A DNA stretch of 64,000 nt from an uncultured Bacteroidales bacterium. GTDB lineage: Bacteria > Bacteroidota > Bacteroidia > Bacteroidales > Muribaculaceae. The notes beneath the pieces are model-generated. The model saw only the letters and a program-made list of their open reading frames with translations, did not search any database and was not told the origin of the DNA. Positions within the stretch are counted from its first letter, which is position 1. Each line of letters starts with the position of its first letter. A program made the translations under genes and the position numbers. The stretch spans positions 1 through 64,000 of the forward strand of contig UQDU01000004.1 in assembly GCA_900539915.1 (NCBI GenBank). The letters run 5' to 3'. This document shows positions 34,824-42,867 of the stretch, in pieces.

Positions 34824-34916
34824 GATAAGTCGTATAGATCTTATGAATCCGATAAGATTTACACGACTTGTTATTTTATAAGATTTATAAGACTTATAAG
34901 ACTTATACGACTTATC
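34824..34916. repeat. AT-rich inverted and tandem ATAAGACTTAT repeats
   Basis: GATAAGTCGTATAGATCTTAT on the left (from 34824) is inverse to ATAAGACTTATACGACTTATC on the right (to 34916). The right half contains tandem near-copies of TATAAGACT. The segment can fold into a long A-U rich hairpin between the M3 peptidase and gdhA, and it resembles the repeats at 30131-30170. Confidence 0.65.
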
Positions 34917-34984
34917 CAAAAACTCCGCCCGCCCACTCTCGGAGAGCAAAATGTAACTTTTTTCAAAGAAAAACAAGCAAAAGT

Positions 34985-35016
34985 ATTGCAGATTGCCGTA
35001 AAATGTTTTAACTTTG
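34985..35016 (+). promoter_or_regulatory. Bacteroidetes-type promoter of gdhA
   Basis: ATTG (34985-34988), a 20-bp spacer and the exact -7 box TAACTTTG (35009-35016). Transcription would start near 35022, leaving a leader of about 95 nt. Confidence 0.66.
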
Positions 35017-35117
35017 CGCCGAAACATTACGGATGGCATAAGATTTTCCAAGGAAAACCTGCTCGCACAAGTAAAAAAGATAGTTTAAATACCTCTTTAT
35101 ATAATTTCCAATAGTAT

Positions 35118-36455
35118 ATGAAAGCAACGGAAGTAATGGACGACCTCCGTCGTCGTTTTCCCAACGAACCCGAGTACCTCCAGGCAGTGGAGGAAGTAAT
35201 CTCCACCATCGAGGATGTCTACAACGAGCATCCCGAATTTGACGCCTACAACCTCATCGAGCGTCTCTGCATCCCCGACCGCATCTTCTCATTCCGCGTA
35301 AGCTGGATTGACGACAACGGCAAGGTACAGAACAACATGGGCTACCGTATCCAGCACAACAATGCCATCGGTCCGTACAAGGGCGGTATCCGCTTCCACT
35401 CGAGCGTCAACCAGTCAATCCTGAAGTTCCTCGCATTCGAACAGACTTTCAAAAACTCACTCACCACACTCGCCATGGGCGGTGCCAAGGGTGGTTCAGA
35501 CTTCTCACCCCGTGGCAAGAGCGACAAGGAAGTTATGCGTTTCTGCCAGGCATTTATCGCCGAGCTGTGGCGTCACATCGGCCCTGACACCGACGTTCCT
35601 GCAGGTGACATAGGCGTAGGCGGCCGCGAAGTAGGCTACATGTACGGCATGTACAAGAAGATGGCCCGTGAATTTACAGGTACATTCACCGGCAAGGGTC
35701 TCGAGTTCGGCGGTTCACTCATCCGTCCCGAGGCTACAGGCTACGGCAACGTCTACTTCCTGCTCAACATGCTCGCCACCAAGGGCATCGACATCAAGGA
35801 CAAGGTGGTAGCAATCTCAGGCTCGGGCAACGTGGCCCAGTACACAGCCGAGAAGCTCCTCCAGCTCGGAGCCAAGGTAGTGTCAATGAGCGACTCAGAC
35901 GGCACAATCTACGTGCCCGAAGGCATCAGCCAGGAGCAGCTCAACTACATCTTCAAGCTCAAGAACGAATACCGCGGACGTATCCGTGAATTTGCCGAGG
36001 AATACGGCTGCCAGTACTTCGAAGGCGAACGCCCCTGGAAGCACTGCAAGTGTGACATCGCCATGCCTTCTGCTACACAGAACGAAATCGACGGCGACGA
36101 TGCTCGCGCCCTCCTCGCCAACGGTGTCATCGCAGTCAGCGAAGGTGCCAACATGCCCTCGACCCCCGAGGCCATTAAGGAGTTCCTCAACGCACGCATC
36201 CTCTACGCTCCCGGCAAGGCTGCCAACGCCGGCGGTGTGTCAGTATCAGGCCTCGAGATGGCTCAGAACTCTCAGAAGCTCTCTTGGAGCGCAGCTGAGG
36301 TGGACGAGAAGCTCAAAGGCATCATGAAAGAAATCCACCACCAGTGCGAGCTGTTCGGCAAGGAAGCCGACGGCTACATCAACTACGTCAAGGGTGCCAA
36401 CGTGGCCGGCTTCATGAAAGTAGCCCGTGCAATGATGGCTCAGGGCGTGCTCTAA
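35118..36455 (+). CDS. gdhA: Glutamate dehydrogenase (hexameric, NADP-type)
   Basis: GdhA aminates 2-oxoglutarate to glutamate, the main ammonium assimilation route in many gut Bacteroidales. The 445 residues include YRIQHNNAIGPYKGGIRFHSSVN (glutamate/2-oxoglutarate binding) and the catalytic-Lys segment MGGAKGGSDFSPRGKS. The Rossmann motif AISGSGNVAQYTAEKL is followed by VSMSDSDGTIY, where the Ser/Asp pattern favours NADP(H). The length is typical of the small hexameric class. It is monocistronic, with its own promoter and a hairpin terminator at 36508-36550. Confidence 0.96.
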   Translation: MKATEVMDDLRRRFPNEPEYLQAVEEVISTIEDVYNEHPEFDAYNLIERLCIPDRIFSFRVSWIDDNGKVQNNMGYRIQHNNAIGPYKGGIRFHSSVNQSILKFLAFEQTFKNSLTTLAMGGAKGGSDFSPRGKSDKEVMRFCQAFIAELWRHIGPDTDVPAGDIGVGGREVGYMYGMYKKMAREFTGTFTGKGLEFGGSLIRPEATGYGNVYFLLNMLATKGIDIKDKVVAISGSGNVAQYTAEKLLQLGAKVVSMSDSDGTIYVPEGISQEQLNYIFKLKNEYRGRIREFAEEYGCQYFEGERPWKHCKCDIAMPSATQNEIDGDDARALLANGVIAVSEGANMPSTPEAIKEFLNARILYAPGKAANAGGVSVSGLEMAQNSQKLSWSAAEVDEKLKGIMKEIHHQCELFGKEADGYINYVKGANVAGFMKVARAMMAQGVL

Positions 36456-36507
36456 AAAGCAATCAGAGCAATTTCCAAATATATATATCCCATCCAACAA
36501 TTCCCCG

Positions 36508-36550
36508 GAGGGGTGCCACGCGCGAAGCGTCGCACCTCTCTATCTTTTTT
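36508..36550 (+). terminator. Terminator of gdhA
   Basis: GAGGGGTGC (36508-36516) pairs with GCACCTCTC (36532-36540) with one G-U pair. It is followed by TATC and a run of seven Ts. Confidence 0.8.
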
Positions 36551-36669
36551 TACGGCAGTCTTAAAGAGCCATCTGCCATAGGGTCTACAAAATCTATGGG
36601 CAGCTCCTCCGATACCGGGAAGCCGCCCATGGTGCAACAAAAACAACTATAAACAACAGCTATGACAGC

Positions 36670-36816
36670 TTAGAGAGTCACAGAGGGGATGAAAGCAGCC
36701 ACATCGGTGTCACCGAAGAATGACGCAATCGTGAGCCATACAAGCAGTAAGGCTATCAGCACCAGCACCCCTATAAGGAGCCAGGCATTTATTTTCTTAC
36801 GTTTTTTATGATCCAT
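36670..36816 (-). CDS. 48-residue single-pass membrane protein
   Basis: The minus strand encodes 48 residues: a very basic N-terminus (MDHKKRKKINAWL), one hydrophobic helix (about residues 12-33, LLIGVLVLIALLLVWLTIA) and a short C-terminus with an acidic patch (FFGDTDVAAFIPSVTL). Positive residues before the helix predict the N-terminus in the cytoplasm. It lies in the gap between gdhA and pta, transcribed opposite to both. I do not recognise a family and no function can be inferred. Small size lowers confidence, but charge layout and helix length are those of a real protein. Confidence 0.6.
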   Translation of the reverse strand: MDHKKRKKINAWLLIGVLVLIALLLVWLTIASFFGDTDVAAFIPSVTL

Positions 36817-36935
36817 AATGTGTGAATTTTAACTATACAACAAAGCCGGGGACGCTAAGGTTTAAAAGCATCTAAAATTTCGGAAAGGCATTAAATTTTC
36901 GCGACATGTCGTAAAACCGTGTTTGCGAGATTTCG

Positions 36936-36943
36936 TATATTTG
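36936..36943 (+). promoter_or_regulatory. Probable -7 box of the pta-ackA operon
   Basis: TATATTTG (36936-36943) is an exact -7 match, 137 bp before the pta ATG. No TTTG/TTG is found at the right distance upstream. Confidence 0.45.
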
Positions 36944-37010
36944 CATGTTAAAGCGTTGACAACGCCATCGGCTGTTTTTATGCAGCCCCGTCAGCGCAGC
37001 GCAGCCGCAT

Positions 37011-37045
37011 GCCGAGGCAGGTCAGCGCAGGTCAGCGCAGGTCAA
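37011..37045. repeat. Short tandem repeat GTCAGCGCAG in the pta leader
   Basis: GTCAGCGCAG is repeated head to tail at 37021-37030 and 37031-37040, with partial copies on both sides (GGCAG before, GTCAA after) and a related TCAGCGCAGCGCAG at 36991. It lies within the predicted 5' leader of pta, so copy-number change could alter expression. The rest of the gap 36456-37079 holds the gdhA terminator and the 48-residue gene. Confidence 0.6.
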
Positions 37046-37079
37046 CAACGACATATTTTAATTCAAAATAATAAGAGCA

Positions 37080-38135
37080 ATGAGCCTTTTTGAAAAATTA
37101 ATTGAGACAGCAAAGGGTGAGCGTCAGCGCATAGTGCTCCCCGAAGGTACCGAACCACGAACCCTCACGGCCGCCGACCGCATAATAGCCGAAGGCATAG
37201 CCGACATAGTGCTCATAGGCGATCCGGCCGACATCACCCATATGGCACAGTCGCTCAAGCTCGACAACATATCACGCGCCCGCATCGTCAACCCCGGCGA
37301 CAAGACGGTCATAGACATATATGCCCCCCTCTTCTACGAGCTTCGCAAATCCAAGTGCATCAACATGGAGCAGGCGCGCATGACCACAGCCAATCCCCTC
37401 TATCTCGGATGCCTTCTGGTCAAGGCCGGTGAGGCCGACGGCATGGTAGCCGGCGCGATGAACACCACAGGCAATGTGCTGCGTGCAGCCTTCCAGGTAA
37501 TCAAGCCTCGCAAGGGCATCGAAGTAGTGTCGGGTGCATTCGTGATGCTCGTGCCCGAAGGCCTCCCCTACGGCACTGACGGAGTGCTGGTGTTTGCCGA
37601 CTGCGCCGTGGTGCCCGACCCCACAGCCAGAGAGCTTGCACAGATAGCCGTATCGGCAGCCCAGACCGCACGCGACATCGCTTGCATAGAGCCGCGAGTA
37701 GCCATGCTCAGCTTCTCGACCAAGGGAAGTGCCAAGCATGAGCGCGTAGACAAGGTAATCGAGGCCACACGCATAGCACGTGAGATGTGCCCCTCGCTGA
37801 TAGTCGACGGCGAATTGCAGAGCGACGCAGCCATAGTGCCCGGCGTGGCCCACTCCAAGGCTCCCGACAGCCCCCTGTCAGGCACAGCCAATGTACTGGT
37901 GTTCCCCTCGCTTGAGACCGGCAACATCGCCTACAAGCTCGTGCAGCGTCTCGGTGGCGTAGAAGCCGTAGGCCCGATACTCCAGGGTCTCGCAGCACCG
38001 GTCAACGACCTGTCACGCGGATGCTTCCCCGAAGACATCTTCAAGACCATCGTCATCACCGTCAACCAGGCCATAGGCATCAAGCACGGCCAAGGCGGAG
38101 GCGTATGCCCGGCGCCTATGCCCAAAAAGGACTGA
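37080..38135 (+). CDS. pta: Phosphate acetyltransferase
   Basis: Pta converts acetyl-CoA and phosphate to acetyl phosphate, the first half of the acetate-forming pathway. The 351-residue protein is the short, single-domain PTA_PTB form: [20 protein letters not shown] at the N-terminus, then [21 protein letters not shown], then [19 protein letters not shown]. The C-terminus has DRSL-like [25 protein letters not shown]. It lacks the N-terminal regulatory domains of E. coli Pta. It is followed after 61 bp by ackA. Confidence 0.95.
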   Translation: MSLFEKLIETAKGERQRIVLPEGTEPRTLTAADRIIAEGIADIVLIGDPADITHMAQSLKLDNISRARIVNPGDKTVIDIYAPLFYELRKSKCINMEQARMTTANPLYLGCLLVKAGEADGMVAGAMNTTGNVLRAAFQVIKPRKGIEVVSGAFVMLVPEGLPYGTDGVLVFADCAVVPDPTARELAQIAVSAAQTARDIACIEPRVAMLSFSTKGSAKHERVDKVIEATRIAREMCPSLIVDGELQSDAAIVPGVAHSKAPDSPLSGTANVLVFPSLETGNIAYKLVQRLGGVEAVGPILQGLAAPVNDLSRGCFPEDIFKTIVITVNQAIGIKHGQGGGVCPAPMPKKD

Positions 38136-38196
38136 TAGCTACGCATACCTGCAACTAAAATCAATATAAACATACCTCATAGCAACTACAACAGAT

Positions 38197-39399
38197 ATGA
38201 AGATTCTCGTGCTCAACTGCGGCAGCAGTTCTGTCAAATACAAGCTCATCGACACCGCCGACAACCGTGTAATGGCCGAGGGCGGCGTGGAGCGCATAGG
38301 CCTCGATGACGGCATGCTGAAATTCAAGCTCTCCGACGGCTCCAAAAAGACCGAGATGCTCGGCACCGTGGACCACAAAGGCGCCATCCAGGCCATTCTC
38401 AACAACCTCATCAGCCCCGAATACGGCTGTATCAACTCGTTTGACGAAATAGACGCCGTAGGCCACCGCGTGGTCCATGGCGGAGAGAAATTCAATGCCA
38501 GCGTGCTCATCAACGACGAAGTCAAGCAGATGATACGCGAGTGCTATGACATAGCACCCCTCCACAATCCGGCCAACATGACCGGCATAGACGCCATCAC
38601 GGCTCTCATGCCGAGCGTGCCCCAGGTAGCAGTGTTCGACACAGCCTTCCACCAGACCATGCCGGCCAAAAACTACATGTATGCCCTCCCCTATAAGTAT
38701 TACAAGGAGGACGGAGTGCGCCGCTACGGCTTCCACGGTACCAGCCACCGCTATGTGTCGCAGCGTGTATGCGACATGCTCGGCGTAGACATAGCCAAGC
38801 AGCGCATCATCACATGCCACATCGGCAACGGCGGCTCCATCACAGCGGTGCTCCACGGCAAGAGCTATGACACCTCCATGGGTCTGACTCCTACCGAAGG
38901 CCTGATGATGGGCACACGAGTAGGCGATGTGGATCCCGGAGCGCTTACATTCCTTATGACCAAGCACCATCTCAGCCCAGAGGAGATGCAGAAAATCATC
39001 AACAAGGACAGCGGAGTGGCCGGAGTGTCGGGCATATCGAGCGACATGCGCGAAATCGAAGCCGCCGACCGCGCCGGAGACCCAATGGCAGTGCTCGCCC
39101 TCGACATGTATGAGCAGCGCATACTCAAATACATCGGAGCCTATGCTGCCGAGATGGGCGGAGTCGACATAATCGTGTTTACCGGCGGCGTGGGCGAAAA
39201 CCAGACGGGCGTGCGCCTCAACGTATGCGAACCACTCGGTTTCATGGGCGTGAAAATCGACCCCGAACTCAATGCAGCCACACGCGGCACCGAGACCGTC
39301 ATCTCAACACCTGACTCACAGGTCAAAGTAGTGGTAGTCCCCACCGACGAGGAGATGATGATAGCTCGCGACACCGAAAGCATAGTCAACCGCAAGTAA
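38197..39399 (+). CDS. ackA: Acetate kinase
   Basis: AckA makes ATP and acetate from acetyl phosphate. The 400 residues begin with MKILVLNCGSSSVKYKLID (Asn7 and phosphate-binding Ser residues). Acetate-kinase signature segments are visible: HRVVHGGEKF, YGFHGTSHRYV, CHIGNGGSITAV, GLTPTEGLMMGTRVGDVDPG and VFTGGVGENQTGVR. It is in an operon with pta. The stop is ten bases before the left terminal repeat of the mobile-like element at 39410-39578. Confidence 0.97.
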   Translation: MKILVLNCGSSSVKYKLIDTADNRVMAEGGVERIGLDDGMLKFKLSDGSKKTEMLGTVDHKGAIQAILNNLISPEYGCINSFDEIDAVGHRVVHGGEKFNASVLINDEVKQMIRECYDIAPLHNPANMTGIDAITALMPSVPQVAVFDTAFHQTMPAKNYMYALPYKYYKEDGVRRYGFHGTSHRYVSQRVCDMLGVDIAKQRIITCHIGNGGSITAVLHGKSYDTSMGLTPTEGLMMGTRVGDVDPGALTFLMTKHHLSPEEMQKIINKDSGVAGVSGISSDMREIEAADRAGDPMAVLALDMYEQRILKYIGAYAAEMGGVDIIVFTGGVGENQTGVRLNVCEPLGFMGVKIDPELNAATRGTETVISTPDSQVKVVVVPTDEEMMIARDTESIVNRK

Positions 39400-39409
39400 C
39401 GTCAACATC

Positions 39410-39578
39410 CCAATGCTATTAACTTAAGGAATGCACACATCGTAGTAGGGACATGCCATGGCATGTCTGCTGACGCAACACTCTCATTAGCATGACTTTA
39501 GGCGACATGCCATGGCATGTCCCTACTACATATGAACGCCATTCAAGCATTTACGCTTGCTTAAGTTAATAGCATTGG
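39410..39578. repeat. Full-length paired-palindrome element, copy 5 (MITE-like)
   Basis: This is the most complete copy. The 19-bp sequence CCAATGCTATTAACTTAAG (39410-39428) is repeated perfectly inverted at 39560-39578. Inside are the paired arms GTAGGGACATGCC ... (39445-39526), with palindromes at 39450-39467 and 39504-39521. The total is 169 bp and no ORF is present. Terminal inverted repeats, absence of coding capacity and copies in both orientations are the marks of a non-autonomous mobile element or a REP/BIME unit. I see no clear target-site duplication. Confidence 0.85.
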
Positions 39579-39581
39579 CCA

Positions 39582-39606
39582 ACATCCTTACACGACATAA
39601 GGATGT
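39582..39606. terminator. Perfect 9-bp hairpin after ackA
   Basis: ACATCCTTA (39582-39590) and TAAGGATGT (39598-39606) form a perfect stem with a seven-base loop directly beside copy 5. No T run follows, so a terminator role is uncertain; it may be an operator for ddh. Confidence 0.4.
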
Positions 39607-39650
39607 CGACCCTGACAATGAACAATCATCATTAAAAATTAAAGACATAT

Positions 39651-40547
39651 ATGACAAAAATCCGTGCAGCCGTAGTAGGTTACGGCAACATTGGACGCTT
39701 CGTGGTAGAATCCCTCCAGGAAGCCCCCGATTTTGAAATCGCAGGCATCGTGCGCCGTGACCCGTCAAAGCGTCCCGCCGAACTCGGCGACCTGCCGGTC
39801 GTGGCCGACATCCGCGAACTCGGCAAGGTGGATGTAGCCATCCTCGCCACTCCTACACGCGAAGTCGAGAAACATGCTGTAGACATCCTCGCCCAGGGCA
39901 TCAATACAGTAGACAGCTTCGACATCCACACCGACATAGTCAAACTGCGCGAGACCCTCGACCGCGCCGCCAAAGCCCACGGTTCTGTGGCCATCATAGC
40001 CGCCGGATGGGATCCGGGCAGCGACTCGATAGTCCGCACTCTCATGCAGGCAGCCGCCCCCAACGGACTCACCTACACAAATTTCGGACCGGGCATGTCC
40101 ATGGGACACACCGTCTGCGTCAAGTCTAAGCCCGGTGTCAAGGATGCGCTCTCCATGACCATCCCCCTCGGCACAGGCATACATCGCCGCATGGTCTATG
40201 TGGAGCTTGAGGAAGGAGCCCAACTTGCCGATGTAGCCAAGGCCGTAAAGGAAGACCCTTACTTCGCCAACGACGAGACCCACGTGATGGCAGTGCCCTC
40301 CGTCGATGCCGTCAAGGACATGGGTCATGGAGTGCATATGACCCGCAAAGGCGTATCAGGACGCACACAAAACCAGCGGTTTGAGTTCAACATGTCAATC
40401 AACAACCCGGCCCTCACCGCCCAGATACTCGTAGGCGTGGCCCGCGCTTCCATGAAGCAGCGTCCCGGAGCCTACACTATGATTGAAGTTCCTGTCATAG
40501 ATCTGCTGCCCGGTGACCGCGAAGAACTGATAGCGCACCTGGTGTAA
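39651..40547 (+). CDS. ddh: meso-Diaminopimelate D-dehydrogenase
   Basis: Ddh reductively aminates tetrahydrodipicolinate to meso-DAP with NADPH in one step, giving a short route to lysine and the peptidoglycan cross-link residue. The 298-residue protein has the Rossmann motif AVVGYGNIGRFVVESL and VRRDPSK, where the Arg pair binds the NADPH phosphate. It continues with DSFDIHTDI, AAGWDPGSDSIVRTL and NFGPGMSMGHTVCV, all characteristic of Ddh. It is monocistronic and followed by a strong terminator. Its presence supports a Bacteroidales origin. Confidence 0.93.
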   Translation: MTKIRAAVVGYGNIGRFVVESLQEAPDFEIAGIVRRDPSKRPAELGDLPVVADIRELGKVDVAILATPTREVEKHAVDILAQGINTVDSFDIHTDIVKLRETLDRAAKAHGSVAIIAAGWDPGSDSIVRTLMQAAAPNGLTYTNFGPGMSMGHTVCVKSKPGVKDALSMTIPLGTGIHRRMVYVELEEGAQLADVAKAVKEDPYFANDETHVMAVPSVDAVKDMGHGVHMTRKGVSGRTQNQRFEFNMSINNPALTAQILVGVARASMKQRPGAYTMIEVPVIDLLPGDREELIAHLV

Positions 40548-40572
40548 ATCATACATCCACCCATAAAACGTA

Positions 40573-40610
40573 GGGGGGACAGACGGTTTTTTCACGTCTG
40601 TCCCCCTTTT
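40573..40610 (+). terminator. Rho-independent terminator of ddh
   Basis: GGGGGACAGACG (40574-40585) pairs perfectly with CGTCTGTCCCCC (40595-40606), and TTTT follows. Confidence 0.92.
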
Positions 40611-40711
40611 GTACACCCGTGACAGGGCATTTATTGCGACGGTTATCAATAACTTTGGGACATCACATAGCACATTGATTACATAACCATTATTCAACCC
40701 CTCCAAAATCA

Positions 40712-41677
40712 TTGTCCCCATCTTGTCCCATACATATCCTGCTGTGCACCGACTCACGGTATGCCCCTCACTGTGGGGTGACAGCTACCTCCGCACTTGA
40801 GAATGCAGGGGGACTGCCTGTAGAAATACACATATTCACCGACTCGCTGACTGCGGAAGATACCCTCCGCTTCAAGTCATTGGAGCGGAAGTATGATTGC
40901 CACATAAATATAAAGGTGATTTCGGGGCAATGCGTTGACAGGCTACCAAAGAATATAAAGCGATGGCCTCCGTCCTCGTTCATGCGGCTTCTTGCTGCCG
41001 AACTCCTCCCTGCTGACATACACCGGGTAATATATCTCAACTGCGACACAGCCGTTGACACTCCCCTCCAACCGCTATGGCAGACGCAACTCGGCAGAAA
41101 CATGTGTGCAGTGGTGCCCGACGGACCCGACGACATCCCCAACAAGCTCTACAAAGCCACACTTGACATCAGTTCAACATATTTCAATTCAGGAGTCATG
41201 GTGCTGGACCTTGACTTGTTGCGCGAAAACGGCATATTCACCCAAGCTCTGAATATGCTGAAAACCTCAGGCGATGCCTTCAAATGCCCAGACCAAGACG
41301 TGCTCAATCTGCTTATAGACGGCAAAGCTCTCTACCTGCCCATACACTATAATATCCAGTCATCACATCTGCTGCAAAACAGGCCTCCCCTCCCGATATC
41401 AGACGAGCATACCGTCAGAAACATTCTGAGGCGAAGAAGCCCCTTGATCATCCACTACACGAGCGAATTTAAGCCATGGGCATGCAATATCAACCACTGG
41501 CATCCATTACGCTCCGTATGGCACCGCTACCGCCGTAAATCGCCATGGCATGACAGGTCTCCGCTGTCATGGCGCACCAGATTTGCCATATGGCGGCTGT
41601 CGGCAGCATACCGGCTACTGCAACCGGGCCGTTTGCGTGCATATGGAAGTGATTTTTTTGCTAAGAAATGCTTTTAA
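40712..41677 (+). CDS. Glycosyltransferase family 8, DxD variant (NCD)
   Basis: The 321-residue GT-A fold enzyme of the LgtC type is visible as IHILLCTDSRYAPHCGVTATSAL, then HIFTDSLTAEDTLRFKSL, then FMRLLAAELLP, then RVIYLNCDTAVDTPLQPLW. C-terminal segments are STYFNSGVMVLDLDLL, CPDQDVLN and IIHYTSEFKPW. Family members transfer glucose or galactose with retention. The metal-binding DxD is Asn110-Cys-Asp112 here instead of Asp-Cys-Asp as in the next gene, so metal binding may be changed. The start is TTG at 40712; no suitable ATG exists. It is first of a four-gene glycosyltransferase cluster. The acceptor is unknown. Confidence 0.88.
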   Translation: MSPSCPIHILLCTDSRYAPHCGVTATSALENAGGLPVEIHIFTDSLTAEDTLRFKSLERKYDCHINIKVISGQCVDRLPKNIKRWPPSSFMRLLAAELLPADIHRVIYLNCDTAVDTPLQPLWQTQLGRNMCAVVPDGPDDIPNKLYKATLDISSTYFNSGVMVLDLDLLRENGIFTQALNMLKTSGDAFKCPDQDVLNLLIDGKALYLPIHYNIQSSHLLQNRPPLPISDEHTVRNILRRRSPLIIHYTSEFKPWACNINHWHPLRSVWHRYRRKSPWHDRSPLSWRTRFAIWRLSAAYRLLQPGRLRAYGSDFFAKKCF

Positions 41678-41782
41678 ACATATACTCTTCTTGCTATTTG
41701 ACATGTATAATATGCTAACTTTACACCTCAAACCACACAATGCTCCGCCTCATAGTCGAGAATCACATCTTTTCCAGCCATC

Positions 41783-42841
41783 ATGCAGTCAGCCGATGGC
41801 AGCTCACAACTCCACATTAGAACTAACACATTGAGCACCAGTTGTTTACCCCCACCCCATATCAGTTCAATCCATATTCTATGCTCCACTGATACGAATT
41901 ACGCCGCATATTGCGGCGTGATGCTGACATCGGTGCTGGAGAGCAATCCCCGTAACAGATTTGTAATCCATATACTGACCGACGGACTCAGCGATGCAGA
42001 CACGCTCCGCTTCCACCAGTTGTCGGCCAGATACGGATGTATCATTGACATCCATACCCTAACGCCCCAACATCTGTCGGGACTGCCGGAAAGGATAGGC
42101 AAATGGCCACGCTCGATATGCTTCCGCTTATTTGCCCCCGACCTACTTTCGGAGGAAATCAGCCGCTTAATCTACCTTGACTGCGATGTCATCGTCAACA
42201 CAGACCTCCGTCCGCTGTGGGAAACCGATATGGACGGATATACCTGCGCTGCCGTAAACGATGCAGACCGTTGCACAGACAGCGCACTCACAGGGATACT
42301 GTCTCCGCTCAAGAGTCTGCCTCACAGCCACCGTTATTTCAACTCCGGTGTTATGGTCATGGATCTTCAGGAGATGCGACGCAGCCGTATCCAACGTTCT
42401 ATGCTCCGGCTAATATTGGACTATGGCGCCATGCTCCCCTATCCTGATCAGGACTCCCTTAACATTGTGCTCTCGGGCAGATGGAAACGTCTGCCATGCT
42501 ACTGGAATCTGATGCCCGGTGCCTTAGTCCGCAGCATATACCCCACTCTGGACGAGGACGAACAGCGGACCGTCAAAGAGCTAACCTCAGGCTCGCCACG
42601 CGGCATAATACACTATTACGGGCCGTATCATCCCTGGGACGAGACGACACTTATATTCCATCCGATGGAATATCTATGGGAATCGTGCCGGCGCATATCT
42701 CCGTGGCGTAATGCCATATGCCGACGACACTCCACCTCTGTCCTCACACGCTTACACCGCCAGAGGCTGCGTCTATGCTGGAGACACAGAATCCCCACGG
42801 TCTACGATCTTACGTGGATAGACATACCTAAACGCTCTTGA
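41783..42841 (+). CDS. Glycosyltransferase family 8
   Basis: This is a paralogue of the preceding gene with an intact DCD motif (Asp133, Asp135, in RLIYLDCDVIVNTDLRPLW). Shared segments are SIHILCSTDTNYAAYCGVML, HILTDGLSDADTLRFHQLS, YFNSGVMVMDLQEM and PDQDSLN, then GIIHYYGPYHPWD. The first ~28 residues (MQSADGSSQLHIRTN...) precede the GT-A core and are not conserved, so a later start is possible. It is 105 bp after the first GT8 gene. The likely role is adding hexose to a surface glycan, inferred from family only. Confidence 0.9.
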   Translation: MQSADGSSQLHIRTNTLSTSCLPPPHISSIHILCSTDTNYAAYCGVMLTSVLESNPRNRFVIHILTDGLSDADTLRFHQLSARYGCIIDIHTLTPQHLSGLPERIGKWPRSICFRLFAPDLLSEEISRLIYLDCDVIVNTDLRPLWETDMDGYTCAAVNDADRCTDSALTGILSPLKSLPHSHRYFNSGVMVMDLQEMRRSRIQRSMLRLILDYGAMLPYPDQDSLNIVLSGRWKRLPCYWNLMPGALVRSIYPTLDEDEQRTVKELTSGSPRGIIHYYGPYHPWDETTLIFHPMEYLWESCRRISPWRNAICRRHSTSVLTRLHRQRLRLCWRHRIPTVYDLTWIDIPKRS

Positions 42842-42867
42842 TTTCTTCCCGCTCTCTGCCTACAACC

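Noticed and set aside
36550..36630. 26-codon minus-strand frame beginning MGGFPVSEELPIDFVD
   Set aside because: The composition looks protein-like, but it is short, has no ribosome site and its stop lies in the T run of the gdhA terminator. I cannot support it.
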